This document shows, one piece after another, positions 49,606-61,368 of a stretch of DNA of 64,000 nt; position 1 is the stretch's first letter; every line of letters begins with the position of its first letter. Both the position numbers and the translations under genes were made by a program. The notes below the pieces were generated by a model, which was not told the DNA's origin, made no database searches, and was given only the letters and a program-made list of their open reading frames with translations. The stretch comes from Serratia symbiotica (lineage in GTDB: Bacteria > Pseudomonadota > Gammaproteobacteria > Enterobacterales > Enterobacteriaceae): positions 620,001-684,000 of the forward strand of contig JAMDYG010000001.1 in NCBI GenBank assembly GCA_024160085.1, in the 5' to 3' direction.

Positions 49606-50055
49606 ATGGCTCAGGTTGGCATCTTCGTGGGAACTGTCTATGGCAATTCGCTGCTGGTGGCGGAAGAGGCAGAAAATATCCTCAATGCGCAAGGTCATGA
49701 GGTCAAAGTGTTCGAAGAGGACATGTTGGATGCCTGGCAGCTATACCGCCAGTATTATGTGTTGGTGATCACCTCTACTACCGGGAAAGGCGATCTACCG
49801 GACAGCATTGCACCGCTGTTCCATACTATCCGCGACCAGTCTGGCTATCAGCCAGAGCGGCGCTATGGGCTGATTGCGCTGGGTGACAGCAGCTACGATA
49901 ATTTCTGCGGGGCTGGACGCGCGTTCGACGCACTGTTACAGGAACAAGGGGCGACCCGCATAGGTGAAATGTTGGAAATCGACGCGACAGAACAGCCAGA
50001 ACCGGAAGTAGTTTCCTGCCCGTGGGTCGAGCAATGGGGGCGGCTGTTGGAGTAG
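49606..50055 (+). CDS. yqcA: Flavodoxin-like protein YqcA
   Basis: A 149-residue short-chain flavodoxin, exactly the E. coli length when started at ATG 49606 ([20 protein letters not shown]), which follows a GGAGTAGGGG ribosome region. FMN-binding blocks are visible: the phosphate loop [19 protein letters not shown] and [13 protein letters not shown]. An upstream in-frame extension to 49468 belongs to the truC remnant. Electron partners are unknown; the paralog MioC supports biotin synthase. This is the last gene of the syd-yqcC-yqcA segment before a synteny break. Confidence 0.92.
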   Translation: MAQVGIFVGTVYGNSLLVAEEAENILNAQGHEVKVFEEDMLDAWQLYRQYYVLVITSTTGKGDLPDSIAPLFHTIRDQSGYQPERRYGLIALGDSSYDNFCGAGRAFDALLQEQGATRIGEMLEIDATEQPEPEVVSCPWVEQWGRLLE

Positions 50056-50137
50056 TAGTATTTATCTATTTTTCAATCAGTTGAAATTAATAGAGTAAAA
50101 AAGTAAAAGCTTGTGAGATGGGTTAACCGGCTCAAAT

Positions 50138-50508
50138 TTATTTACCACGAGTCAGTTTCTGCAATCTTGTGTGACACCACGCCTTTCAGATGATGCAGGT
50201 CATCGAGGATTTTACGTTTCAGTTATCATTTCTATTTGATCGCGTTGGCACAGTTGATACAGTTCGTCGATCATGTAACGTAGGTTTAGATTGATTTCGT
50301 GTATCTCCTTATAACCTAGCCCGGCGTTATCTGCCACCACAGTTTTTCGCTAGCGCGGATATTTGAACTTCATGCTTTTGGCAAAGAACTCACCTTTATC
50401 TTTGTAGAAATAAATCTTGAGAATGTCGTGATTGGCCTCCTAACGTAGGCTATAGCGTGCAATATCCTCCGGTTGATTGATTTCCAAGCTTTTCAAGTTA
50501 TCGTACAT
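50138..50508 (-). pseudogene. yaeH: DUF3461 protein YaeH, decayed
   Basis: From 50508 the minus strand reads MYDNLKSLEINQPEDIARYS, then TAG in SLRxEANHDILK (CAG-to-TAG), IYFYKDKGEFFAKSMKFKYP, another TAG in YPRx[25 protein letters not shown], and after a frame change [20 protein letters not shown] with a final KLTRGK. The family is a small conserved protein of unknown function, normally next to dapD as here. Two nonsense codons and a frameshift make it dead. Confidence 0.88.
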
Positions 50509-50591
50509 ATTGCTCCCTCTGTTAGGTGATCACTACTGCGATTATGGCGCAAAGCATGCCATAAAACTGTGATTGCCAAAGAAAAGCAGAC

Positions 50592-50620
50592 AAAAAATAG
50601 TGGGTTTATCACCCACTATT
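50592..50620 (-). terminator. Rho-independent terminator of dapD
   Basis: On the minus strand AATAGTGGGT, loop GATAA, ACCCACTATT form a perfect 10-bp stem followed by a T tract, beginning 8 bases beyond the dapD stop. It is a textbook intrinsic terminator. Confidence 0.92.
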
Positions 50621-50627
50621 ATCGATT

Positions 50628-51452
50628 TTAGTCAATAATGCGCAATAGTTCGTTAATGCTGACTTTACCGCGTGTCTTGGCGTCAACTTTCTTGACGATC
50701 ACCGCACAATATAGGCTATAAGAGCCATCTTTCGACGGCAAGTTACCAGACACCACTACCGAACCGTACGGTACGCGGCCGTAGTGCACTTTACCGGTTT
50801 CGCGGTCATAGATGCGGGTACTTTGGCCGAGGTAAACGCCCATGGAAATCACCGAGCCTTCTTCCACCACCATGCCCTCAACCACTTCGGAACGTGCACC
50901 GATGAAGCAGTTATCTTCAATGATGGTTGGGTTTGCCTGTAGCGGTTCCAGTACACCGCCGATGCCTACGCCGCCAGACAGATGAACGTTCTTGCCGATC
51001 TGCGCACATGAACCGACGGTGGCCCAGGTATCGACCATGGTACCTTCGTCAACGTAGGCACCGATGTTAACGTAAGATGGCATCAGTACGGTGTTACGGG
51101 CAATAAATGCCCCTTGGCGCACGCTGGCTGGTGGCACTACGCGTAATCCCTCTTTCTGGAAGCGTGCTTCGTCATAGTCAGCGAACTTTATCGGCACCTT
51201 GTCGTAATAGCGAGTTTCTGCGCCCCCCATCACCTTGTTGTCGTTTATGTGGAAAGAGAGTAGCACAGCCTTTTTCATCCATTGATGTGTAACCCACTGA
51301 CCGTCTCTCTTATCGGCAACGCGTAGGGTACCGTTGTCTAACAGGCCGATCACCTGGTTTACCGCTTCGCGCGTTACAGTATCTACGTTCGCTGGGGTCA
51401 TCTCTGCACGGTGTTCAAAGGCGCTTTCAATAACGTTTTGTAATTGCTGCAT
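50628..51452 (-). CDS. dapD: Tetrahydrodipicolinate N-succinyltransferase DapD
   Basis: A 274-residue left-handed beta-helix acyltransferase of the lysine/diaminopimelate pathway, E. coli length. It starts [18 protein letters not shown] and contains hexapeptide repeats ([60 protein letters not shown]) and the C-terminal [19 protein letters not shown]. DapD uses succinyl-CoA to make N-succinyl-2-amino-6-ketopimelate. It supplies meso-DAP for peptidoglycan, which explains retention. A strong terminator follows. Its usual neighbour glnD lies upstream and is dead. Confidence 0.97.
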   Translation of the reverse strand: MQQLQNVIESAFEHRAEMTPANVDTVTREAVNQVIGLLDNGTLRVADKRDGQWVTHQWMKKAVLLSFHINDNKVMGGAETRYYDKVPIKFADYDEARFQKEGLRVVPPASVRQGAFIARNTVLMPSYVNIGAYVDEGTMVDTWATVGSCAQIGKNVHLSGGVGIGGVLEPLQANPTIIEDNCFIGARSEVVEGMVVEEGSVISMGVYLGQSTRIYDRETGKVHYGRVPYGSVVVSGNLPSKDGSYSLYCAVIVKKVDAKTRGKVSINELLRIID

Positions 51453-51639
51453 GCTGTTTCTCTGTCCTGATGTTGTCGGTAAAAAGTCACTTGCCCGGTC
51501 ATACTTGAAGCTGTATCTGTATTAGCCCCCCAGTCACTGACCATAAGTCAACTCTTGGGGACTTATGCCCTGGCTACCTTGATACAATTTCAATCATTTA
51601 GTATATATCACATTTTATCGTTTGGATTGAAAGCTGCTA

Positions 51640-54315
51640 TCAACCATTATTCCAACTTTCTGCGTGTTCCCTGATTGAGGGTGCAGCGATCGCTGTCATC
51701 CAGAATAAATAAATCTTCTACCCGTTCGCCGATAGTGGAAATACGTGCTCTGTGTAGCGATAGGCCGAGTTCGGCGAACACTTCACCCACTTGCGCTAGC
51801 AGTCGTCCCGGCTAGTCGAGTGCACTCAGTTCAAGATAGCTGCGGTGGTCAGTGTGGGCCGACAGGAAACTAACCTTGGTCGGCACGCTGAAATGGCGCA
51901 GTTTACGTAAGGGTTGTCGCCCCGGTGGTGGTTAGTATTCCTGCTGGGTGATGGCCTGCAATAGCGCGTGACGGATCACTGCGTGGCGATCTTGCGCCAG
52001 CATGATACCGTCCTGCTCCAGCACGATAAAGGTATCCATCGCCATGCCATCACAGTTTGTAACGATCTGCGCATCGTGCACGCTCAGGTTGCGTCGATCC
52101 ATCTCACCGGCCACTGTGGCGAAAAGGTAAGCGCGATCCGGGAACCAGATAAATATCTCGGCGCCGCCGCGTGTCGTCTGGCTGCTGACCAGCACCAATG
52201 GATGGGGTGAGTTGTGTGACAGCAGGTGGCGAGCGCGCCAAGCCAACAGGCCCAGTAAATGGCGCAAAATAATCGGCTAGGCAACGGCTCCAGATGCGGT
52301 GCAGCGTCTCTTCGTCGATATTATTATCCCCCTGCCGCAACAACGCTAACGCTTGCAAACGGTGGTAGAGCGCACACGCTCTCGCAGATCCGGGCTATGC
52401 TGCATGCCATGGCGTAGCTGTTTTTCGGTGGCGAAGTACAGCTCGTGCGGTAGGCTTTGCTTCTAGCTTATTCCATAGGGTTTCGTTGGTGGCACAGATG
52501 TCCGCTACTGTCAGGCACACCAGATAGCGCAAACGCGCTTCGTTCCGCACTTCAGTACTGAACTGCTTGATCACCGTTGGATCATGAATGTCGCGGCGCT
52601 GGGCGGTGACCGATATCAGCGCAGGTGGTAGCGCACCAGCCAGGCTACCAGTTGCGCCTCGCGAGAGAATTGAGGCCGTGCCGCTCGTCGAACGCCAGCG
52701 CATGTCCTGTGCGATGAGGATCGAGTTATCACCGCTACGGCTTTTTGGCGATATCGCTGAATAGCGCTGCTAATAGCAGCAGTTCCGGGTTAGGCAAACG
52801 TGGATACAGCGCTACGCACAACGGGTGGTACGTGCGCATCTGCGGATCAGCAAAGCTCTCCAGCTTTTGCAGCACGCAGATGCTATGTTCGTCGACAGTG
52901 TAAGCATGGAATAAATCGAACTGCATCTGGCCGACGATTTTGCCCCATTGTGGCATATAAGCTAACAGCACACTGTAGCAGTGCATCGGCACCAGCGCGC
53001 GCGACTGCGCCAGGGCGACGCAGAAAATAGCCATAAACAGATCGCGTGCTGCCGGGATGGTGCACAGCGGCTTTTTCAGGTGACGACGCGCATGGCGCAG
53101 TTGGCGCACGGTGATGAAATAAATGCCTGTAATTTCTCGGTTGCATGCCATCAGGTAGAACATGTGTATGATGGCTTCTAGCCTGGCGGATGAATGGCGT
53201 TTCATCACTCAGGTCGATTAGATCGCCGCGCAGTTGGAAATCGTCATTCAGTTGGCGTGGTCTCTCGGTAGAGTGTCCAGTGCCAGTATTTCTTCGTCAA
53301 ACAGTTGCAACAGCTTGTGATTCAGCTCGCTGATGCACCGGGTGATGCGGTAGAAATCTTTCATCATGCGTTCGACTGTTTCGTTGCCTTTGCCTTCGTA
53401 ACGCAACAAGTGTACAACGTTAAGTTGGTGATCGAACATCAACCGGTTGTCGTAGCGTAGCAGCACCAGGTGCAGTGTGAACCTAATGCGCCATAGGAAG
53501 CTTTGGCACGCGTTCAGCTCATCGCGTTCCGCTTAAGTAAGAAAGCGCCGAAGCTGACCATTTCATTCATCAAGATAGCGCCGAAGTGGCGGCGTGCTAC
53601 CTACAGTAGGCTGTGGATATCGCGTAGGCCACCTGGGTTGATCTTAATATCCGGTTCCAGGTTGTAGCTGAGCTGGTGCCATGATAGCGTTGATGGCGTT
53701 CCTGCTGCTCGTTTAACTTGGCGTGGAAAAATTGGGGCGAGAGCCAAAAGCCGTCGCTGAAGATGTATTTTTGCATCTGTAGGAACAGCATGACATCGCC
53801 GCAGATTATCAGCGATTCAATCAGGTTAGTGGCCACGGTCAGATCCGCTAGCCCTTCCAACAAACACTCTTCCAGCGTGTGCGCGCTATGATCCACCTCC
53901 AACTTGAGATCCCATAGTATAGTAGGGTGATAAATTCGCCAATCTGCTGTGATTGCTGTTGGTTCAGCCTATGCTCTGGCTGAGCACCAGCACATCGATA
54001 TCTGATAGCGAGTGTAGCTGGCTGCGGCCAATAGCTACCGACTGGCTACCAGCGCGCTTTCTGGTATCCCTTCAAAGCCGTAGAAAGTCTACAGGCGGCA
54101 CAGCAGTCGATCGATAAAGTCGCTGCACGCTGCTATCAGGCTCTGCTCTCGACACTGAGGCTAGCGTTGAACGCCTCAGCCAACTATTGCTGGAACTGAT
54201 CCAGATGCTGCTTCAATGCGGGGCAATTAAGTTCTTCATCGCTATAGGCGTTGGGATCTTCAGGATGCTCCAGCACGATGAGTGAGGTATCCTGCTGACG
54301 AAACTTTTCAAGCAT
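51640..54315 (-). pseudogene. glnD: Bifunctional uridylyltransferase/uridylyl-removing GlnD, decayed
   Basis: Nearly the whole gene can be traced on the minus strand from about 54315 (MLEKFRQQDTSL, YSDEELNCPALKQHLDQFQQ, stop, LAEAFNAS). It continues through [111 protein letters not shown] and the ACT region [20 protein letters not shown]. The catalytic GGYGRGEL-type region is scrambled, and more than ten stops or shifts occur. GlnD modifies the PII proteins GlnB and GlnK in response to glutamine. The 3' end is approximate. Confidence 0.93.
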
Positions 54316-54391
54316 TATATGCCGCTCATAAATAAAAATTCCGACGAAAGCCGGCCTAAAATATATGCATTGCGGTGGTGAGCTACAACGC

Positions 54392-55186
54392 TTACACCTC
54401 GTGCGTAATGATCTTGGGGATGGTGTCATCCTTGCGCCATGTCATTATCTCACAGCCGTTATACGTGACTACAATAGTATGCTCATACTGCGCTGATAAG
54501 CTACGATCCTTGGTCTTTACCGTCCAGCCGTCTTTCATGATGCGGGTGCGGTAATCACCAGCGTTGACCATTGGTTCAATAGTGAATGCCATGCCTGCTT
54601 GCAGTACTACGCCAGCGTCGTCGGCATCATAGTGCAGCACCTGAGGCTCTTCGTGGAATCCCTCGCCGATGCCGTGGCCGCAGTATTCGCGTACTACGGA
54701 GAACTTTTCGGCTTCGACAAATTTTTGGATCTCTTTGCCCAAGGCGCGTAGGTGGATGCCTGGCTTCACCATTTTCAGCGCCAGATACAGGCTTTCCTGA
54801 GTGATACGACACAGTCGCTCACCCAGGATGGTCGGTTTGCCGACGATGAACATTTTTGAAGTATCACCGTGGAAGCCATCTTTAATCACCGTCACATCGA
54901 TATTGACGATATCGCCATCTTTCAGCATTTTGTCATCGCTTGGAATGCCATGGCACACCACTTCATTCACCGAGATACATACGGATTTCGGGAAGCCATG
55001 GTAGCCGTAGCAGGCAGAGACGGCCTGCTGCTCGTTGGTGATGTGCGCGTGACAAATACGATCCAGCTCGCCGGTGGTCATGCCAGGTTTGATATGCGGC
55101 TTGATTATCTCCAGAAGTTCGGCAGCCAGATGGCCGGCCACACGCATTTTTTGGATGTCATCAGGTGTTTTGATTAAAATTGCCAT
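54392..55186 (-). CDS. map: Methionine aminopeptidase Map
   Basis: A 264-residue type I methionine aminopeptidase with the metal and active-site residues at E. coli numbering: His79 in VCHGIPS, Asp97 in VNIDVTV, Asp108 in HGDTSKMF, plus the GHGIGEGFHEEP and EPMV motifs. It removes the initiator Met from nascent proteins and is essential. It diverges from rpsB, the conserved arrangement. The C-terminal tail (KDDTIPKIITHEV) is normal. The adjacent glnD remnant lies just downstream on the same strand. Confidence 0.97.
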   Translation of the reverse strand: MAILIKTPDDIQKMRVAGHLAAELLEIIKPHIKPGMTTGELDRICHAHITNEQQAVSACYGYHGFPKSVCISVNEVVCHGIPSDDKMLKDGDIVNIDVTVIKDGFHGDTSKMFIVGKPTILGERLCRITQESLYLALKMVKPGIHLRALGKEIQKFVEAEKFSVVREYCGHGIGEGFHEEPQVLHYDADDAGVVLQAGMAFTIEPMVNAGDYRTRIMKDGWTVKTKDRSLSAQYEHTIVVTYNGCEIMTWRKDDTIPKIITHEV

Positions 55187-55306
55187 GAAATTAGTCTGCA
55201 GGTGTCATTGTCGTCGACAAAAAATAAAAAGCTGTGGCTTATGGTATCAGCCCAGCTGGGGGCTGCCAAATTTCATTTCCCGGCTATCGGCTAAATGCAA
55301 CAAAAG

Positions 55307-55336
55307 TTGGTGTCTAAAGTGGGTTTGTGGTATAAA
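55307..55336 (+). promoter_or_regulatory. Likely rpsB-tsf promoter
   Basis: TTGGTG (55307-55312) and TATAAA (55331-55336) are separated by 18 bases, a sigma-70-like promoter about 205 bases before the rpsB start and followed by the structured leader. A GC-rich CGCGCCGGCG sequence directly after the -10 resembles the discriminator of stringently controlled ribosomal promoters. Confidence 0.55.
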
Positions 55337-55455
55337 TCGCGCCGGCGGATCCGCTGTTTTGTGTCCTCGTGATGATGGCGAAAATGGCCGAAAATAATTT
55401 AACTGCACTCACATTATGTAAATAACACACACATATCGGCACATCCGCCGGGGTG

Positions 55456-56264
<809 letters not shown>

Positions 56265-56329
56265 TAAGGCAAGCTCATCACCACTGATCCCTTATAAACC
56301 AGTTATTGACATATGTTTGGTTAGGGGGA

Positions 56330-56356
56330 GGGTGGGAGCCTTTAGAGGCACCCCCC
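56330..56356 (+). terminator. rpsB-tsf attenuator hairpin
   Basis: GGG-T-GGG-A-GCCT, loop TTAG, AGGC-A-CCC-C-CC forms an interrupted GC-rich hairpin followed by only three T residues. In this operon such a structure between rpsB and tsf acts as a partial terminator. It lies about 55 bases before tsf. Confidence 0.6.
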
Positions 56357-56409
56357 TTTACTTATCTGAATAAGACCTTTCTCTATGCGAGATAACCAAG
56401 GAAAAAGAA

Positions 56410-57255
56410 ATGGCTGATATTATTGCTGCTTTGGTAAAAAAACTGCGCGAGCGTACCAGCGCTGGCATGATGGATTGTAAGAAAGCGTTGGTCAAAGCCA
56501 ATGGTGACATCGAGCTGGCGATCGAAAATATGCGTAAATCTGGTGCGATCAAAGCGGCGAAAAAAGCAGGTAACGTTGCTGCTGATGGCGTGATCAAAAC
56601 TAAGATCGAGGGCAACTATGGCATCATTCTGGAAGTTAACTGCCAGACTGACTTTGTCGCTAAAGATGCTGGTTTCCAAGCGTTCACTGACAAAGTGCTG
56701 GGTGCTGCTATGGCAGGCAAAATCACTAATGTTGACGTGCTAAAAGCACAGTTCGAAGAAGAACGCATTGCGCTGGTGGCAAAAATCGGTGAGAACATCA
56801 ACATTCGTCGCGTTGCTTCCTTGGAAGGCGACGTGCTGGGGAGTTATCTGCACGGTGCGCGCATAGGTGTTCTGATCGCCGCTAAAGGCTCTGATAAGGA
56901 ACTAGTTAAGCAAATTGCTATGCATGTTGCGGCAAGCAAACCTGAGTTCGTCAAGCCTGAAGATGTCTCTGCTGACGTGGTAGAAAAAGAGTATCAGGTT
57001 CAGTTGGACATCGCCATGCAGTCTGGCAAGCAGAAAGAAATTGTAGAGAAAATGGTTAAAGGCCGTATGAAGAAATTCACTGGCGAAGTTTCTTTGACTG
57101 GTCAGCCTTTCGTTATCGATCCGAGTAAGACCATTGGCCAGGTACTGAAAGAGCATCAAGCTGATGTTACTCATTTCATCCGTTTCGAAGTGGGCGAAGG
57201 TATCGAAAAAGCTGAAACTAACTTTGCTGCTGAAGTGGCGGCAATGAGCAAATAG
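56410..57255 (+). CDS. tsf: Elongation factor Ts
   Basis: A 281-residue EF-Ts (283 in E. coli), beginning [20 protein letters not shown] with the [18 protein letters not shown]-like N-terminal module (here [20 protein letters not shown]). It includes the EF-Tu contact segment [16 protein letters not shown]. The C-terminal part contains a coiled-coil-like [16 protein letters not shown] and the usual [16 protein letters not shown]-Ts recycles EF-Tu GDP to GTP. It is undamaged and co-transcribed with rpsB through an attenuator. Confidence 0.98.
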   Translation: MADIIAALVKKLRERTSAGMMDCKKALVKANGDIELAIENMRKSGAIKAAKKAGNVAADGVIKTKIEGNYGIILEVNCQTDFVAKDAGFQAFTDKVLGAAMAGKITNVDVLKAQFEEERIALVAKIGENINIRRVASLEGDVLGSYLHGARIGVLIAAKGSDKELVKQIAMHVAASKPEFVKPEDVSADVVEKEYQVQLDIAMQSGKQKEIVEKMVKGRMKKFTGEVSLTGQPFVIDPSKTIGQVLKEHQADVTHFIRFEVGEGIEKAETNFAAEVAAMSK

Positions 57256-57395
57256 TCTTAATGTTTGTTAATGTAACTGTCGTCTGGCAGCTCTCTATCA
57301 TCTAGCCAAGTATTCACCAGTGACAAGCCCGATAGTGTAGTACTCAGCTCCGGCGTTTTTTATCGCCTTACCTATTGCCTCTTAGGAAGAACACC

Positions 57396-58121
57396 ATGGT
57401 AACCAATGCAAAACCCGTATATCAACGTATCTTGCTCAAACTAAGTGGTGAAGCCTTGCAAGGTGCAGAAGATTTTGGTATCGACGCTAGCGTTTTGGAT
57501 CGCATGGCTAAGGAAGTTAAAGAGTTGGTCGAACTAGGAATTCAGGTCGGTGTAGTGATTGGCGGCGGCAACCTGTTCCGTGGCGCAGGTTTAGCACAGG
57601 CTGGTATGAACCGCGTAGTAGGCGATCACATGGGAATGTTGGCTACCGTGATGAACGGTTTGGCTATGCGTGATGCACTACACCGTGCTTATGTGAACGC
57701 CCGCCTGATGTCGGCAATTCCACTGAACGGCGTGTGCGACAACTACAGTTGGGCGGAGGCGATCAGCCTGCTGCGCAATAACCGCGTGGTGATCTTCTCT
57801 GCCGGTACGGGTAACCCGTTTTTCACCACCGATTCCGCCGCTTGCCTACGTGGCATCGAGATCGAAGCAGACGTGGTGTTGAAAGCCACCAAAGTGGATG
57901 GGGTACACTCTGCCGATCCGGTTAAAAACTCGGATGCGGCGTTGTATGAGCAATTAACCTATCAGGACGTGCTGGAGCACGAACTAAAAGTGATGGATTT
58001 GGCGGCCTTTACGCTGGCGCGCGATCACAGCCTGCCGATCCGCATATTTAACATGAACAAGCCCGGTGCGCTGCGCCGTGTAGTGATGGGTGAAAATGAA
58101 GGTACCTTGATCTGCAAATAA
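57396..58121 (+). CDS. pyrH: Uridylate kinase PyrH
   Basis: The start at 57396 ([20 protein letters not shown]) gives 241 residues, the E. coli length, and follows a TAGGAAGA ribosome site. An upstream in-frame ATG seven codons earlier is rejected on these grounds. Motifs of the amino acid kinase fold include [33 protein letters not shown]-type residues and [10 protein letters not shown]. PyrH phosphorylates UMP to UDP in pyrimidine synthesis and is essential. It lies between tsf and frr in conserved order. Confidence 0.97.
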   Translation: MVTNAKPVYQRILLKLSGEALQGAEDFGIDASVLDRMAKEVKELVELGIQVGVVIGGGNLFRGAGLAQAGMNRVVGDHMGMLATVMNGLAMRDALHRAYVNARLMSAIPLNGVCDNYSWAEAISLLRNNRVVIFSAGTGNPFFTTDSAACLRGIEIEADVVLKATKVDGVHSADPVKNSDAALYEQLTYQDVLEHELKVMDLAAFTLARDHSLPIRIFNMNKPGALRRVVMGENEGTLICK

Positions 58122-58156
58122 GTCGGCTAAAAGCCTATCTTATAGTAGGCGTACAT

Positions 58157-58277
58157 TGTTGTAGCCAGTTTGGACACCGACAGCGCGCCACAACCGCAGC
58201 GTCGTACATGGAGTACATGGAAATGGTGGGCACTGCTAAGGGACAAAAGGGCAAAATATAGCCTAATGGGATAGACT
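58157..58277 (-). repeat. Dispersed repeat, copy C
   Basis: The reverse complement reads TCTATCCCATTAGGCTATAT, TTTGCCCTTTTG, AGCAGTGCCCACCAT, then GTTGTGGCGCGCTGTCGGTG and TCCAAACTGGCTACAACAA. It is the same unit as copy B (19697-19819), in opposite orientation, and sits in the pyrH-frr gap. No gene is encoded in this gap. Confidence 0.8.
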
Positions 58278-58397
58278 CTTATTACCCATTCGCGGGCGCA
58301 GACAAATGCCGAGCTATTATCCGCGTCGCTTGATTAGAATTCACGGGCAATATTAATGTATCTCCTGCCCAGTAACCAGCTTCCTAGGGTTAAAAAC

Positions 58398-58955
58398 GTG
58401 ATTAATGAAATTAGAAAACATGCAGATATACGCATGGAAAAAAGCGTAGAAGCATTCAAAAACCAAATCAGTAAAGTTCGTACTGGCCGTGCTTCTCCAA
58501 GTATTCTGGATGGCATAATGGTGGAATACTATGGTGCGGCTATCCCACTGCGTCAGTTGGCCAGCGTTACCGTTGAAGATTCTCGCACCTTGGCGATTAA
58601 CCTATTTGACCGTTCTTTGGGTTCGGCAGTTGAAAAGGCTATTATGTCTTCCGAATTGGGTCTGAATCCAAACTCAGCGGGTAGCGTGATTCGCGTTCCG
58701 CTTCCTCCTTTGACTGAAGAGCGCCGTAGGGATCTGATCAAAGTAGTGCGCGCTGAAGCCGAGCAGGGGCGCGTGTCGGTACGTAACGTACGTCGTGATG
58801 CTAACGACAAAGTGAAAACCTTGCTGAAAGACAAAGAAATCAGTGAAGATGCTGATCGCCGTTCTCAGGATGAGATTCAAAAAATGACTGATGCTTATAT
58901 CAAGCTACTTGATGCCGCGTTGGCAGACAAAGAAAAAGAGTTATTGGATTTCTAA
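58398..58955 (+). CDS. frr: Ribosome recycling factor
   Basis: A GTG start at 58398 yields 185 residues, identical to the E. coli length and alignment ([21 protein letters not shown]). A start at 58356 would add 14 unrelated residues. Core blocks include [57 protein letters not shown] and [19 protein letters not shown]. The factor splits post-termination ribosomes with EF-G. The upstream ribosome site is weak (TAGGGT). A terminator follows. Confidence 0.96.
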   Translation: MINEIRKHADIRMEKSVEAFKNQISKVRTGRASPSILDGIMVEYYGAAIPLRQLASVTVEDSRTLAINLFDRSLGSAVEKAIMSSELGLNPNSAGSVIRVPLPPLTEERRRDLIKVVRAEAEQGRVSVRNVRRDANDKVKTLLKDKEISEDADRRSQDEIQKMTDAYIKLLDAALADKEKELLDF

Positions 58956-58972
58956 TCAATATAGCGTAGAAA

Positions 58973-59003
58973 AAAGCGTCGCTTGGGCGGCGCTTTGTTT
59001 TTT
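58973..59003 (+). terminator. Rho-independent terminator of frr
   Basis: AAAGCGTCGC, loop TTGG, GCGGCGCTTT forms a stem with one G-U pair, followed by G and a run of six T. It lies about 18 bases past the frr stop. Confidence 0.88.
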
Positions 59004-59112
59004 GTCATGTAGATCCCGTTTCATAGTACTGAAAGATCATTAATAAGTGGTGGCTAAGATTTCACACTGAAACACTTTCGATCTCATCAGACAGTTTATT
59101 CAGAGTGGGTTC

Positions 59113-60309
59113 ATGAAGCAACTGACTATTCTTGGCTCGACCGGCTCGGTAGGGATCAGCGTCCTGGCTGTGGTCAAGGAAAATCCTGAGCGTTTTGCAA
59201 TTAAAGCGTTGGTAGCTGGTCGTAATGTAGCGGTGATGGCGCAGCAGTGTATGGTGTTCCGCCCAGCTTATGCGGCGATGGCGGATGAAAGTGCTGCGCG
59301 CGAGCTACGCGTTATTCTGGCGGAAAATAGCCTAGCCACCGAGGTGCTGGCAGGTGAACAGGCTGCCTGTGAATTGGCGGCGTTAGGGGATGTCGATCAA
59401 GTGACAGCAGCGATCGTCGGTGCTGCCGGGCTACTGCCGACATTGGCAGCGATCCGGGCTGGCAAACGGGTGTTGCTAGCGAATAAAGAGTCGTTGGTGA
59501 CCTGTGGTCGCCTATTTATGGAGGCAGTGCAAAAGAGTCAGGCACAGCTACTGCCACTGGATAGCGAGCATAATGCAATTTTTCAGAGTTTGCCTGAGAG
59601 CATTCAGCGCCAGTTGGGATACGCATCACTGAACGAGCATGGTGTCTCGTGCATCGTGCTTACCGGTTCTGGTGGCCCGTTCCGCACTATACCGCTATAT
59701 CAGTTCGCCACAATAACGCCGGATCAAGCCTGCGCTCACCCTAATTGGTCGATGGGGCGCAAAATCTCGGTGGATTCCGCTACCATGATGAATAAAGGTC
59801 TGGAATATATTGAGGCACGCTGGTTGTTCAACGCCTCTGCCAAACAAATGGAAGTGATATTGCATCCGCAGTCGGTGATCCATTCGATGGTGCGCTACGC
59901 CGATGGCAGCGTGCTGGCTCAGTTGGGTACGCCAGATATGCGTACCCCGATTGCCCATGCGATAGCTTATCCGCAGCGGGTAAATTCCGGCGTGGAAGCT
60001 CTGGATTTCTGCCGTATTGGTTCGTTAACTTTTACTGAACCGGAGCGCGAGCGTTATCCCTGCCTGTATCTGGCGATCGAAGCTTTCGATACCGGGCAAG
60101 CGGCAACTACTGTGCTGAATGCCACCAACGAGATCGCCGTGGCGGCGTTCTTGCACGAACAGATCCGCTTTACCGACATCGCCAAGGTTAACTGCAAAGT
60201 GCTAGAACGCCTGTCGTTGCAGGAGCCGTCCTGCATTGATGCGGTCTTAAAAATAGATTGTCAGGCGCGTGCAGTTGCCAGTGAAGTGGTCAAGTCAATG
60301 CGATTTTGA
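59113..60309 (+). CDS. dxr: 1-deoxy-D-xylulose 5-phosphate reductoisomerase
   Basis: A 398-residue enzyme, E. coli length, converting DXP to MEP in the non-mevalonate isoprenoid pathway. The NADPH-binding GSTGSVG lies at residues 8-14. Metal ligands Asp150 and Glu152 are in [14 protein letters not shown], with the third in [14 protein letters not shown]. The substrate loop region LTGSGGPFR and [20 protein letters not shown] are conserved. The N-terminal 70 residues are more divergent than the catalytic part, as usual. The gene is intact and feeds uppS downstream. Confidence 0.97.
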   Translation: MKQLTILGSTGSVGISVLAVVKENPERFAIKALVAGRNVAVMAQQCMVFRPAYAAMADESAARELRVILAENSLATEVLAGEQAACELAALGDVDQVTAAIVGAAGLLPTLAAIRAGKRVLLANKESLVTCGRLFMEAVQKSQAQLLPLDSEHNAIFQSLPESIQRQLGYASLNEHGVSCIVLTGSGGPFRTIPLYQFATITPDQACAHPNWSMGRKISVDSATMMNKGLEYIEARWLFNASAKQMEVILHPQSVIHSMVRYADGSVLAQLGTPDMRTPIAHAIAYPQRVNSGVEALDFCRIGSLTFTEPERERYPCLYLAIEAFDTGQAATTVLNATNEIAVAAFLHEQIRFTDIAKVNCKVLERLSLQEPSCIDAVLKIDCQARAVASEVVKSMRF

Positions 60310-60588
60310 TAACAGGTATTACTCGATTTTATTGATGATTCGCACATGCTGCAGTGGGTCTGTTTGTTCATACCCTGCTGAGCTGTTATAGTTTGCACTA
60401 GTTGTTAGCGGTTATACAATTGAATATGTCCTGATTGGCATTTGCCGATGCCGATAGCGGTTCAGAAATTTCGGGTATCGCAGGGAGATATTACAGAACT
60501 GTATCGGGCACATAGGTTTTTTTATAATAAAAACACGCCTTTAAAGAAAAGCGGCTATATATTTCTATTGAGGAAATAAGTACTAGTT

Positions 60589-61368
60589 ATGGTGTCCGTA
60601 AATCCACAAGAGGCTAATCCGTTCCACTTAGGGGCACGCCACGTTGCCATCATTATGGATGGTAATGGACGTTGGGCTAAACGTCAGGGCAAATTACGTG
60701 TCTTCGGTCATAAAGCAGGGGCGAAATCGGTACGCCGTGCAGTGAGTTTTGCCGCTAGCAACCGTTTAGAAGCGCTGACGCTTTATGCTTTCAGTAGCGA
60801 AAACTGGAACCGCTCGATACAGGAAGTTTCCGCGTTGATGGAGCTGTTTGTTCATACCTTGGATAGTGAATTAAAAAGTCTGAATAAGCATAATGTCCGG
60901 CTGCGAGTGATCGGTGATATCAGCCGTTTCAGCAAGCGTCTGCAGGAGCGCATTCATCGTTCTGAGCAACTGACGAAAAATAACAATGGTTTGACGCTTA
61001 ATATTGCTGCCAATTACGGCGGCCGTTGGGATATCATTCAGGGAGTAAAGAAACTAGCTGAACAGGTACAAGGAGGCATGTTGCGCTCGGATCAAATCAG
61101 CGAAGAATTATTGAGCCAGTGTGTCTGTATGAGAGATTTGGCACCGGTAGATTTAGTTATTCGCACTGGCGGTGAACATCGCATCAGTAACTTCCTGCTG
61201 TGGCAAATCGCTTATGCTGAGCTTTACTTTACCGACGTTCTTTGGCCTGATTTTGATGAGCATGTCTTTGAAGATGCGCTGAATGCATTTGCACAACGTG
61301 AGCGTCGCTTCGGGGGAACAACACCTATCGTATCGGCACCTATGCCTCTCGGGGGGAACATTTGCTGA
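60589..61368 (+). CDS. uppS: Undecaprenyl pyrophosphate synthase UppS
   Basis: A 259-residue cis-prenyltransferase making the C55 carrier for peptidoglycan and O-antigen. It carries the catalytic motif VAIIMDGNGRWAKRQGK with Asp24, the GHKAGAKSVRRAVSFA and YAFSSENWNRS segments, and the C-terminal IRTGGEHRISNFLLWQIAYA and ELYFTDVLWPDF. The C-terminal tail after RRFGGT is longer than in E. coli and overlaps the start of cdsA by seven bases. The catalytic body is intact. Confidence 0.96.
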   Translation: MVSVNPQEANPFHLGARHVAIIMDGNGRWAKRQGKLRVFGHKAGAKSVRRAVSFAASNRLEALTLYAFSSENWNRSIQEVSALMELFVHTLDSELKSLNKHNVRLRVIGDISRFSKRLQERIHRSEQLTKNNNGLTLNIAANYGGRWDIIQGVKKLAEQVQGGMLRSDQISEELLSQCVCMRDLAPVDLVIRTGGEHRISNFLLWQIAYAELYFTDVLWPDFDEHVFEDALNAFAQRERRFGGTTPIVSAPMPLGGNIC

